This document shows positions 44,139 through 51,482 of a DNA stretch of 64,000 nt, piece by piece. How positions within the stretch are numbered: the first letter of the stretch is position 1; each line of letters opens with the position of its first letter. The stretch spans positions 6,572,001 through 6,636,000 of the forward strand of contig NZ_CP080647.1 of the NCBI RefSeq assembly GCF_019599145.1, in the 5' to 3' direction. The notes under the pieces were generated by a model. It was not told the origin of the DNA. It saw only the letters and a list, made by a program, of their open reading frames with translations, and searched no databases. Position numbers and translations under genes: made by a program. Origin of the DNA: Streptomyces akebiae. Lineage in GTDB: Bacteria; Actinomycetota; Actinomycetes; Streptomycetales; Streptomycetaceae.

Positions 44139-46061
44139 ATGGGCGTACGCAAGGACTTGAAGCAGGCGAAACAGCGTGGCGTCCTCGCCGACCGCGTGGA
44201 GGTCGAGGTCGTCAGGGACGCGCGGGGCGTCGTCCGGGAGGCCCGCGCCCCCGCACTCGCGCCCCGCCTGAGCGGCGGCAGCATCGCCGACCTCCCGTAC
44301 GTCAACGCGACCGAGGCCCCCGACGCGGTGGTGCTGCGCCGCGCCGACCGCCACGGCGGCTACCACCCGGTCACCGCCACCGACTTCGCCCGCGAAGTCA
44401 CCGCCACCGCCAAGGGGTTGATCGCCGCCGGGCTCGAACCCGGCGGCCGGGTGGCGGTGATGTCCCGCACCCGCTACGAGTGGACGGTCCTCGACTTCGC
44501 CGTCTGGGCCGCCGGCGGTCAGTCCGTGCCCATCTACGCCACGTCCTCGCCCGACCAGATCGAGTGGATCGTCCGTGACTCCGGCGCCCGTTTCGTGGTC
44601 GTGGAGACCCACGAGAACGCGGAGGCCGTCGCCACCGCCACCGCCCGCCACTCCCAGCCCCCGCACGTCTGGCAGATCGACCGGGAGGCCCTCGCCCACC
44701 TCGCCGACCTGGGCCGGGGCGTCCCGGACGACGAGGTCACCAAGCGCCGCGCCGCCCTCACCCCCGACACGGCCGCGACCATCTGCTACACCTCCGGCAC
44801 CACCGGCCGGCCCAAGGGCTGCGTCCTCACCCACGCCAACCTCCACGCGGAGGCCGCCAACACGGTCGAACTGCTCCACCCGATCTTCAAGGAGATCTCC
44901 GGCCAGGTCGCCGCCACCCTCCTCTTCCTCCCGCTCGCCCACATCCTCGGCCGCACGATCCAGATCGCCTGTCTCATGGCCCGCATCGAGATCGGCCACT
45001 GCCCGAGCATCAAACCCGACGAACTGCGGCCCGCGCTGAAGAAGTTCCGCCCCACCTTCCTGGTCGGCGTCCCGTACCTCTTCGAGCGGATCCACGCCAC
45101 CGGCCGCGCCACCGCCGAACGCCTCGGCCGGGGCGCCTCCTTCGATCGCGCCCACCGCCTCGGCGTCCGCTTCGCCCGCGCCCACCTGGACAAGTTCCTG
45201 GACCGGGGCCCCGGCCCGACCCCCGGCCTGTACGCCGCCTGGGCCCTGTACGATCTGCTGGTCTACCGCCGCGTCCGCAAGGAGCTCGGCGGCCGGATGC
45301 GCTACGCCATCAGCGGCGGTTCGCCCCTCGACCGCGACCTCAACCTCTTCTTCTACGCCGCCGGGATCATCGTCTACGAGGGCTACGGCCTCACCGAGAC
45401 CACCGCCGCCGCCACCATCGTCCCGCCCCTCAAGCCCCGCCCCGGCACCGTCGGCCAACCCGTCCCCGGCACCGCTATCCGCATCGCCGAGGACGGGGAG
45501 GTCCTCATCAAGGGCGGCATCGTCTTCGGCACCTACTGGAACAACCCGGTCGCCACCGACGCCGCCCTCACCGACGACTGGTTCGCCACCGGCGACCTCG
45601 GCGCGCTCGACGACGACGGCTATCTCACCATCACCGGCCGCAAGAAGGACATCCTCGTCACCTCCGGCGGCAAGAACGTCTCCCCGGCCGTCCTGGAGGA
45701 CCGGCTGCGCAGCCGTCCCCCGGTCGGGCAGTGCATCGTCGTCGGCGACAACCGCCCCTTCGTCGCCGCTCTCATCACCCTGGACCCCGAGGACGTCACC
45801 CACTGGCTGCACGTCCGCGGCATGTCCCCGGAGACCCCGCTCTCCGAGATCGTCACCGACCCCCGGATGCGCGCCGACGTCCAGAAGGCCGTCGACTACG
45901 CCAACCAGGCCGTCTCCCGGGCCGAGTCGATCCGTCATTTTCAGCTGCTGGAAGGCGAGTTCACCGAGGACGGCGGCCTGCTCACGCCGTCGATGAAAGT
46001 CAGGCGTCACGCGGTGACGGCGGCGTACGCGAAGGAGATCGAGGCGCTGTACCGCAGCTGA
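44139..46061 (+). CDS. Long-chain acyl-CoA ligase (AMP-forming, FadD15-like)
   Basis: 640 residues from the ATG at 44139, with a GGGGAG site; GTG codons at 44118 and 44136 are alternatives. ANL-superfamily motifs are present: ICYTSGTTGRPKGCVLTH (P-loop), YEGYGLTETTAAATI, TGDLGALDDDGYLTITGRKKDILVTSGGKNVSP, with the adenylate-binding Asp and the hinge Lys region. It activates fatty acids to acyl-CoA via acyl-AMP. Size and DRDLNLFFYAAGIIVYEGYG fit the large FadD15-type actinobacterial group. It stands alone. Confidence 0.93.
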   Translation: MGVRKDLKQAKQRGVLADRVEVEVVRDARGVVREARAPALAPRLSGGSIADLPYVNATEAPDAVVLRRADRHGGYHPVTATDFAREVTATAKGLIAAGLEPGGRVAVMSRTRYEWTVLDFAVWAAGGQSVPIYATSSPDQIEWIVRDSGARFVVVETHENAEAVATATARHSQPPHVWQIDREALAHLADLGRGVPDDEVTKRRAALTPDTAATICYTSGTTGRPKGCVLTHANLHAEAANTVELLHPIFKEISGQVAATLLFLPLAHILGRTIQIACLMARIEIGHCPSIKPDELRPALKKFRPTFLVGVPYLFERIHATGRATAERLGRGASFDRAHRLGVRFARAHLDKFLDRGPGPTPGLYAAWALYDLLVYRRVRKELGGRMRYAISGGSPLDRDLNLFFYAAGIIVYEGYGLTETTAAATIVPPLKPRPGTVGQPVPGTAIRIAEDGEVLIKGGIVFGTYWNNPVATDAALTDDWFATGDLGALDDDGYLTITGRKKDILVTSGGKNVSPAVLEDRLRSRPPVGQCIVVGDNRPFVAALITLDPEDVTHWLHVRGMSPETPLSEIVTDPRMRADVQKAVDYANQAVSRAESIRHFQLLEGEFTEDGGLLTPSMKVRRHAVTAAYAKEIEALYRS

Positions 46062-46144
46062 CACTCTCGGAACCGGCGCCGGGTCTTCGGCCGGGCGGAG
46101 CACCCGCGTTGCGCGGTTCAGGGCCCTATGGTCGCATCGTCCAG

Positions 46145-46163
46145 AAAGGGCACCTAAAGGGCA
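46145..46163 (+). promoter_or_regulatory. Direct repeats AAAGGGCA, 11 bp apart
   Basis: AAAGGGCA occurs twice, at about 46145 and 46156, one helical turn apart, 63-82 bases upstream of the TTG-start secreted gene. Direct repeats at 11-bp spacing are the layout of SARP and PhoP-type activator sites. No assignment is possible from this alone. Confidence 0.4.
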
Positions 46164-46226
46164 TTTGGGTGCTGCGATCGAGGGCCGGCTGCCCGTTGGC
46201 GGCTGCCCCAGTTCCCGGGAGGACCT

Positions 46227-46601
46227 TTGTCTCACCGCATGCTCCGCTCGGCGGCCACCGTGCTGCTGGCGTCAGCCCCACTCTTCGCCTCCGCGCCGGC
46301 GCAGGCCGCCGCGCAGCAGCCGGAATTCCCTTGCTCGGTCGGCCTGCAGAAGGTCGACGGCGCGGCGACCAGTGCGATCAGCGTCAGCATCCACTGCCAG
46401 GAGACGCGGACCGTCGGTGCGAGGATCACCGCGAACGGCGTCGAACTCGCAAGCCTGCAGCAGACCGTTCAGGCGGACCTTCGGCAGACGGTCACCATCA
46501 CGGTGCCCAAGGTCCCGCAGGTCTGCGCCACGCTGCTGGCCAGCGGCCAGACCACCACCGTCTGCGTCCCTGCCGCCGTTCGCCTGCCGGCATCCGCCTG
46601 A
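46227..46601 (+). CDS. Small secreted protein, probable TTG start
   Basis: 124 residues. The start is taken as TTG at 46227 because GGGAGGACC ends four bases before it; the first ATG (46239) is 16 bases from that site. MLRSAATVLLASAPLFASAP with AQA/AA is a signal peptide. The mature ~95 residues are a beta-rich domain with four Cys (EFPCSV, SIHCQE, PQVCAT, TTVCVP) probably in two disulfides. No known family is recognised. Confidence 0.78.
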   Translation: MSHRMLRSAATVLLASAPLFASAPAQAAAQQPEFPCSVGLQKVDGAATSAISVSIHCQETRTVGARITANGVELASLQQTVQADLRQTVTITVPKVPQVCATLLASGQTTTVCVPAAVRLPASA

Positions 46602-46924
46602 TCGAAACGGCTGCCGTCGCCCGTCCCGTGATTTTCGGAGCCCGGACGGTCGGCGGCTGCCGCTCGCATACCTATTCGGTCGCGAGTTCGGGATTGAATG
46701 GTTGCTCAGCTCGATTCACAAACGCCGCAGACGCCGGGTCATTGCGTCATTCGATGACCGAACCGGACTGACCTGGGCGTTCTGTAATTCATATCAATTT
46801 CCACTCGGGGCTGTATGGGTGAAGTTCGGGGGTGGGGGCCCTCTCAAGTGGTGCGGGCTCGGGTGGTTGGGGCAGTATCGGTCCCGTTCTTCCGAACGGA
46901 AAGAACCGAGAAACGGAGATATAA
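46602..46924. other. Intergenic region, relatively AT-rich
   Basis: About 320 bases with no credible gene. Base composition is clearly less GC-rich around 46660-46810. A hairpin (CCGTTC/GAACGG, 46884-46899) lies just ahead of the ribosome site of the next gene. Confidence 0.7.
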
Positions 46925-47236
46925 ATGCGCAAGACCATGAAGCTGGGCGCCGCCTCGACCCTCGCTGCGGTGGCCCTGGTTGCGGGTTCCGCCACGGCTG
47001 CCACCGCCTTCGGTGGGGGCCACCCGGAGGACCCGTACATCTGCGGCAACTCCGTGGCCGAGACCGGGGCGGAGGGCCCGGACGCGCAGGCTGCGGCGAC
47101 GGGCAACGGCCCGGTGCCGAACTGCCAGGTCGGCTACACCAACATCTACAACAACAACTCGGAGAGCGACGACAACGAGGGTGGGGACCTCTCTCTCGTC
47201 GGGGACGCCATCGAGACCGTCCTTCCCACCGCCTAA
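46925..47236 (+). CDS. Small secreted protein of unknown function
   Basis: 103 residues from the ATG at 46925, with CGGAGA upstream. MRKTMKLGAASTLAAVALVAG with ATAATA is a signal peptide. The mature ~75 residues contain two Cys (YICGN, PNCQV) and an Asn/Ser/Asp-rich acidic segment (YNNNSESDDNEGG). It is not a chaplin: the GNG/aromatic chaplin pattern is absent. It is followed by an exceptionally strong hairpin. Function unknown. Confidence 0.82.
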   Translation: MRKTMKLGAASTLAAVALVAGSATAATAFGGGHPEDPYICGNSVAETGAEGPDAQAAATGNGPVPNCQVGYTNIYNNNSESDDNEGGDLSLVGDAIETVLPTA

Positions 47237-47342
47237 CATCGGCGAACTGAACGGAGCCCTGGTTCCGCTTCGTGACCGTCCAAATCCGGTGCGGCAGTCA
47301 GGGCGCCCGTTCTCGATTCCGTGAGGGATCGTGTTTCTTCCT

Positions 47343-47407
47343 GAAAGCGTCTTTCCCTGAAGGGTGGATGAGGAAACATCCTCATCCACCGCGGGAGAGG
47401 CGCTTTC
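47343..47407. terminator. Very strong two-part hairpin terminator
   Basis: The inner stem 47363-47374/47379-47390 is a perfect 12 bp with a four-base loop. The outer stem 47343-47357/47393-47407 adds 15 RNA pairs (three G-U). A small internal bulge separates them. About 27 pairs in total, about 110 bases after the small secreted gene, followed by TTTCTG. Confidence 0.9.
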
Positions 47408-47486
47408 TGTTTCTCTGATTTGGCGTCGATCACCGCGAAGTACTCATACCGCAGGTGATCTGAAAATCGGTGTGCATCGGAGCGGA

Positions 47487-47747
47487 ATGAGTGACATGAG
47501 CGTCCTGCCGCGTTGTCCGGATACGGGGAAAGCCTCATTTCGTAGTGAGGGTGAGGCGCGTATCTGGATTGTCAGACAACCGCTGATCGAAAAGATTCCG
47601 GATCGGATCTACCGGTGCCCCGGCTGCCGATATTGGCACTTCACGGGATCCCATCATCTCACCAGTCAGAAAATCAAGCGGCGGAGAAACCACGGCAGGC
47701 GTGAAGCCGCTGCCCGACGCAGTCGCGGGAAGAGGGAGAGGACCTGA
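47487..47747 (+). CDS. Small basic zinc-ribbon-like protein
   Basis: 86 residues from the ATG at 47487, with GGAGCGG upstream. It carries RCPDTGKASF and YRCPGCRYWHF, giving CPxC and a nearby His (HFTGSHH) as possible zinc ligands. A strongly basic C-terminal tail (KRRRNHGRREAAARRSRGK) could bind nucleic acid. Codon use is less GC-biased than in neighbours, suggesting acquisition. Similar small proteins occur in phage or plasmid-derived DNA of actinomycetes, from memory. A GATCACC/GGTGATC inverted repeat lies 27-59 bases upstream. Confidence 0.65.
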   Translation: MSDMSVLPRCPDTGKASFRSEGEARIWIVRQPLIEKIPDRIYRCPGCRYWHFTGSHHLTSQKIKRRRNHGRREAAARRSRGKRERT

Positions 47748-47954
47748 CGCGTACGCGGCCGGGGTCGCCCACTCGTGCAGTCGCCGCCGGACCTCGTCCC
47801 GTCGAGGTCCCGCAGTCGGCGGCGCCACGTCCGGTGCGACGACTCGAACAGGAGCCGCGCACCACCAGCGGGACGGCTGCGGCACGGGCCGACCCTGGAC
47901 CCGTCCGGTTCCAGGGCCGGCATTTCCACATGGCTCGACCAGGAAGACACGAGA

Positions 47955-48707
47955 TTGCGACAGAACCTGAGCAGGGGAATGGTCGTGGCCGCGGCCGCGA
48001 CGAGCATTCTGTCCCTGTACGGCACTCCGACCTTCGCGGACACGCACTCTGAGAAGACCGCAGGGGGCTCAGTCGGCGCGTTGCCCGACACACCTGCTGC
48101 TCTAGCCGACGACAGTATCCGCCATACCCCGCAGGACGGTGCCGCGAGCGCTGGCCCCGACGCCAGCGACCTGAGCACCGCGTCCGACGTGTCCCCCGTG
48201 AACTCCCGCACCAGCGGCCCGAACCTCAGCGGGTTGCGGGGTGCTGTCCACGGCTCCGCCCTGGCTGACGTCCGCGAGTACGGTGACCACCGACACCACA
48301 GTGGTCACGGCGACGTCGCCGGTTATGGCGACGCCGCCGGTTATGGCGACGCCGCCGGTTATGGCGACGCCGCCGGTTATGGCGACACACCGCCCACGCC
48401 GCCCCGCACCGTCCCGCCCCGCACCGTCCCGCCTCGCACCACGCCGCCCACCCCACCCCGCCCTGGACCGCCGACGTCACCGCCCGCCACCACCCCGCCG
48501 GTGAAGTCACCGCCTGCGTCGCCGCCCCCGCCCCCCTCGGTCGGCGTCCCGCCACGGAAGCCACCGGTCTCGCCCCCGGCACGACCGCCCGCCCTCCCCG
48601 AGACCGGCGCCGGTGAGCAGGTACTGGCGGCATCGGGCATCGCCGCTCTGCTGCTGACGAGTGGCGCCATCCTGTATCGACGAGGCCGGGCCGGGTCCGG
48701 CCGATAG
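47955..48707 (+). CDS. LPXTG-type cell-wall-anchored surface protein with AGYGDA repeats
   Basis: 250 residues from a TTG at 47955 (preceded by AGGAAG). The N-terminus MRQNLSRGMVVAAAATSILSLYG followed by PTFA is a chaplin-like signal peptide. The mature protein has a Ser/Asp-rich part, a His/Gly stretch, four AGYGDA-type repeats and a long Pro-rich wall-spanning region. The sorting signal is LPETG at 214-218 with a hydrophobic helix (VLAASGIAALLLTSGAILY) and RRGRAGSGR tail. A sortase should attach it to peptidoglycan. The open frame upstream of the TTG lacks protein-like sequence. The 3' end faces the EPS cluster across a strong hairpin. Confidence 0.85.
   Translation: MRQNLSRGMVVAAAATSILSLYGTPTFADTHSEKTAGGSVGALPDTPAALADDSIRHTPQDGAASAGPDASDLSTASDVSPVNSRTSGPNLSGLRGAVHGSALADVREYGDHRHHSGHGDVAGYGDAAGYGDAAGYGDAAGYGDTPPTPPRTVPPRTVPPRTTPPTPPRPGPPTSPPATTPPVKSPPASPPPPPSVGVPPRKPPVSPPARPPALPETGAGEQVLAASGIAALLLTSGAILYRRGRAGSGR
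48318..48389 (+). repeat. 18-bp tandem repeats encoding AGYGDA
   Basis: Four consecutive 18-bp units begin at 48318, 48336, 48354 and 48372; the first three are identical and the fourth diverges at its end. They lie in the surface-protein gene and encode Ala-Gly-Tyr-Gly-Asp-Ala. Nearly identical units indicate recent expansion. Confidence 0.95.
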
Positions 48708-48714
48708 CGTCCCG

Positions 48715-48751
48715 CGCCGGGTGCCGGAGGAAGCACCTCCGGCACCCGGCG
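48715..48751. terminator. Bidirectional terminator between surface protein and oxidoreductase genes
   Basis: A perfect 16-bp stem, 48715-48730 with 48736-48751, five-base loop, centred in the 67-base gap between two convergent stops. Confidence 0.92.
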
Positions 48752-48774
48752 TCCCCTCGCCGCCGGTGCGTCTC

Positions 48775-50028
48775 TCAGGGTGCTTCTGCGTGCCAGCGGC
48801 CCACCGGTACGGGGATCACTTGGGCGGGCAGGGCGGCGGTGCGCAGTCGGTGGCGTACTCCTCGTACGAGAGTCGTCGCCGTGAAGGTCGCTCCGTGGAC
48901 GAAGCGCATGGCGGGGCCGAAGCTGGAGGCCGTCAGCAGGCCTGCCAGGAACAGTCCGTGGCACGAGGACTCGAATCCCCGCCCGACAGCGGGGGAGCCG
49001 TCTGCTGTCGTCGTGAGGCTCGCGCGCAACTCCTCGGAGAGCAGATCGAGCCGGTCCAGGGCCGGGCGGAACCCCGTGGCGGCGATCACGTGTTCGGTAT
49101 CCAGGTAGCCCAGCTCCCCAGCCCGGTCCACCGTCTCCAGCCGTACGCCGCCCGGCACCGCACGGGCCGCGACGACCTCGCGGCCGAGCAGCATCTCCAC
49201 CACCGGCTCGACCCGGTCCCGTACCCACCAGGCGCCCGCCGGTCCCAGCGCGGTGGCCGCGATGCGGGTGCGGGTCGCCTCGGGGAGGCGACGGAAGAGG
49301 TCCGGACGCTCGGCGTAGAACCAGTTGCGCCAGCCGCAGCCGAGACCGCTGTGCGGGGTGCGGGCCGACTGCCACCAGAGGCGCTGCATGGGAGGCGGCA
49401 CGTCGTTCCAGCGCAGCCGTTGCGCCCGCGCCAGCACCCGTACGCGCGTGCCTTGTTCGGCGAGCAGTGCCGCCGTCTCCACGGCGGCCTGGCCGCCGCC
49501 GATCACCGTGACGTCCATACCTCGGAAGCGGCCGAGGTCACTGTGGCGGCTGCTGTGGGTGACGAGTCCCGGGTGCAGGCCGCGCAGTGGGCGAGGCACC
49601 TCTGTGAAGGGCATGACGCCGACCGCCAGCGCCACCGTCCGGGCGCGCAGTACCTCTCCGTCCTCGGTGACCGCCTCGAAGCCGACCGGACCGGCTGCCA
49701 CCCGGCTCACCATGCGCTCGTCCACCTCCGGCACGGCGTTGCGCGCGAACCACAGGCCGTACTCGGCGAACGTCTCCACCGGGATCGGCTCCGCGTGACG
49801 CGCCGTGAGTCCCGAGGCCGAGCAGTACGCGTCCAGACGCCACCGGCCTTCAGGATCGGCGAGGTTGGAGGCCCATGGCTCCGACTTCAGGTACATGCCG
49901 CGGGCCATGTGGGACCGCCAGGACGCCATGGGCCGCCCGAGGACGCGCATGTCGAGCCCGGCCGTCGCGGCGTGCGACGCGATGGACAGGCCGTACGGGC
50001 CGGCGCCCACCACCAGCAGGTCGTACAT
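48775..50028 (-). CDS. FAD-dependent oxidoreductase (flavin monooxygenase-like) of the EPS cluster
   Basis: 417 residues from the ATG at 50028 (MYDLLVVGAGPYGLSIASH). The N-terminal FAD site GAGPYG and a second Rossmann site (VTVIGGGQAAVETAALLAEQG) follow the lysine/ornithine N-monooxygenase and FMO-like layout; VIAATGFRPALDRL is the ATG motif. The start overlaps the ATP-grasp stop by one base (TGATG), so the two are coupled. An oxidation or hydroxylation of a small molecule or sugar-linked group is plausible; the substrate is unknown. Confidence 0.88.
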   Translation of the reverse strand: MYDLLVVGAGPYGLSIASHAATAGLDMRVLGRPMASWRSHMARGMYLKSEPWASNLADPEGRWRLDAYCSASGLTARHAEPIPVETFAEYGLWFARNAVPEVDERMVSRVAAGPVGFEAVTEDGEVLRARTVALAVGVMPFTEVPRPLRGLHPGLVTHSSRHSDLGRFRGMDVTVIGGGQAAVETAALLAEQGTRVRVLARAQRLRWNDVPPPMQRLWWQSARTPHSGLGCGWRNWFYAERPDLFRRLPEATRTRIAATALGPAGAWWVRDRVEPVVEMLLGREVVAARAVPGGVRLETVDRAGELGYLDTEHVIAATGFRPALDRLDLLSEELRASLTTTADGSPAVGRGFESSCHGLFLAGLLTASSFGPAMRFVHGATFTATTLVRGVRHRLRTAALPAQVIPVPVGRWHAEAP

Positions 50029-51287
50029 CAGAAACTGCTCGCTTTCTCGTTGTCGGTGAGGGGCGGTGCGACCGCCTGGCGGACCACGCGTGCCGGTGCG
50101 GGTGTCGACCGGGCCGAGCTCAGCCGCTCCCGCAGTCGACGGGACACGTGACGGCACCACAGGGTCCGCATCGCCCGTCCGGGAGCAGGGTCGTCCGGGG
50201 CGTGCCAGGCCAGTTCGCGCCCGTGCGGCGCGGGCCGCAGTGCGGCCAGCGGTGCGTAGTTCTCCACCACGAACGTCCGCCCCACCAGCGGTGCGCCGGA
50301 CCGCAGGGGACGGTGCGTCAGGTCGAGATGCTGGGCGCGTACGACGTCCAGTCCGGCGGAGTCGGAGAAGAGCCGGAACTGGGCGCCGGGGCGCGGATTG
50401 AAGTCGAGCAGGTGATAGAGGCCCGTCGTGCCGCAGCGGCGGAAGTCGAGGTCGATGATGCCGCGGTAGCCGAGCTCACCGGTGAGCCGCTCGGCGAGCG
50501 CCTGCACCTGTGGGTTGGCCGTCCAACGGCCGACGGTGGTCAGGCCCGCCCCGCGCGGCCACGCCCGCTGCTTGCGGCCCGACCCGCCCGCGCGCACAAC
50601 ACCAAAACGGTCGGCGTACCCGTGGAAGAACCAGTCGCGGTTCGGGCCCGGTGGCAGATACGCCTGCAGCAGCAGTGTGCTGCCGGCCTCCTCGGTGCGC
50701 AGGTACAACTGCCGCGCCTGCTGCACGGAGTCCACCAGCACCGTGCTGCGCAGCCTGCTACCGGTGGGCACCAGCCAGGGCCGGCTCCACTTCGCCACCA
50801 GCGGAAGTCCCAGCCGCGAGGCGGCGTCGGCGGCCTCCGCCGGGCTGTCCGGGACCAGGGTCACCGGGTGCGCGATGTCCAAGGACGCGCACACGGCGGC
50901 CAGACCGGCCTTGTCGGCGACGCGCTCGGGCAGGGCGCCGAGCCCGGCGGGCAGCAGATAGGAGGGCGCGAGTTCCTCGCGCATGCGACCGACGGCGACC
51001 GCGCTCGCGTCGTCCATCGGGACCAGGACGGCGGGTCGCTCGATCCGGGCGGCCACCCGGATCAGCGTGGCGACGATCTCGCGGTGGGACGACCCGGGTG
51101 CTGGTGGGGGATGCATTTCCCGTAGATAGCGCGATCTGGATACGGGACTTCCCATGGAATCGGCTACCACATGCACCTCCACTCCCGCTCTGCCGAGCGA
51201 ACGAACAGCGCCCAGCGTTCCGTGGTGAAAGGGATTCCGGTCGATCCGCAGCAGAACGGCGGGGACGCGGGTGTCGAGCAGTTGCAC
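50028..51287 (-). CDS. ATP-grasp ligase of the EPS cluster
   Basis: 419 residues from a GTG at 51287, chosen because GAAGGAG lies eight bases upstream; the GTG at 51296 would sit on that site. Features of carbamoyl-phosphate-synthase-like ATP-grasp enzymes are RIDRNPFHHGTLGAVRSLGRAG, LVPMDDASAVAVGR, the nucleotide site LPLVAKWSRPWLVPTGSRL and metal-binding YRGIIDLDFRRCG/YHLLDFNPRPGAQFRLF. It should join a carboxylate to an amine, for example adding an amino acid to a sugar or lipid. It is coupled to the downstream FAD enzyme. It is divergent from the GH26-like gene. Confidence 0.88.
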   Translation of the reverse strand: MQLLDTRVPAVLLRIDRNPFHHGTLGAVRSLGRAGVEVHVVADSMGSPVSRSRYLREMHPPPAPGSSHREIVATLIRVAARIERPAVLVPMDDASAVAVGRMREELAPSYLLPAGLGALPERVADKAGLAAVCASLDIAHPVTLVPDSPAEAADAASRLGLPLVAKWSRPWLVPTGSRLRSTVLVDSVQQARQLYLRTEEAGSTLLLQAYLPPGPNRDWFFHGYADRFGVVRAGGSGRKQRAWPRGAGLTTVGRWTANPQVQALAERLTGELGYRGIIDLDFRRCGTTGLYHLLDFNPRPGAQFRLFSDSAGLDVVRAQHLDLTHRPLRSGAPLVGRTFVVENYAPLAALRPAPHGRELAWHAPDDPAPGRAMRTLWCRHVSRRLRERLSSARSTPAPARVVRQAVAPPLTDNEKASSF

Positions 51288-51364
51288 GGATTTCACTCCT
51301 TCGGATCAGCTTCACCCGTGCGGGCGAGCGAGGCACTCGAAAGCCGCAACGAGAGTGGCGTTGT

Positions 51365-51392
51365 GTCATTTCATGTGAATGACTTCATGTGA
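51365..51392. promoter_or_regulatory. Repeat-rich operator between ATP-grasp and glycanase genes
   Basis: GTCATT (51365) and AATGAC (51378) form an inverted repeat around TCATGTG, and TTCATGTGA is repeated directly at 51370 and 51384. It lies in the 195-base divergent region, 78-105 bases from the ATP-grasp start and 91-118 from the glycanase start. Confidence 0.6.
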
Positions 51393-51482
51393 CTGGGTGT
51401 CAGAGAAAGCAATGCAGAAGAAGAACAGCGACAGCACGAACGACAGATGGAAGACAGTAGGAGAGCGGAGAAAGGAGCAGGC

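Noticed and set aside
43809..46235. An 808-codon minus-strand frame
   Set aside because: Antisense to the acyl-CoA ligase and the end of the VWA gene; Gly/Asp/Val-rich without motifs.
46925..47236. Chaplin protein
   Set aside because: Size and signal peptide fit, but the conserved hydrophobic chaplin core is missing.
48318..48389. Possible CRISPR or minisatellite
   Set aside because: Units are contiguous without spacers and in frame with a surface protein, so they are coding repeats.
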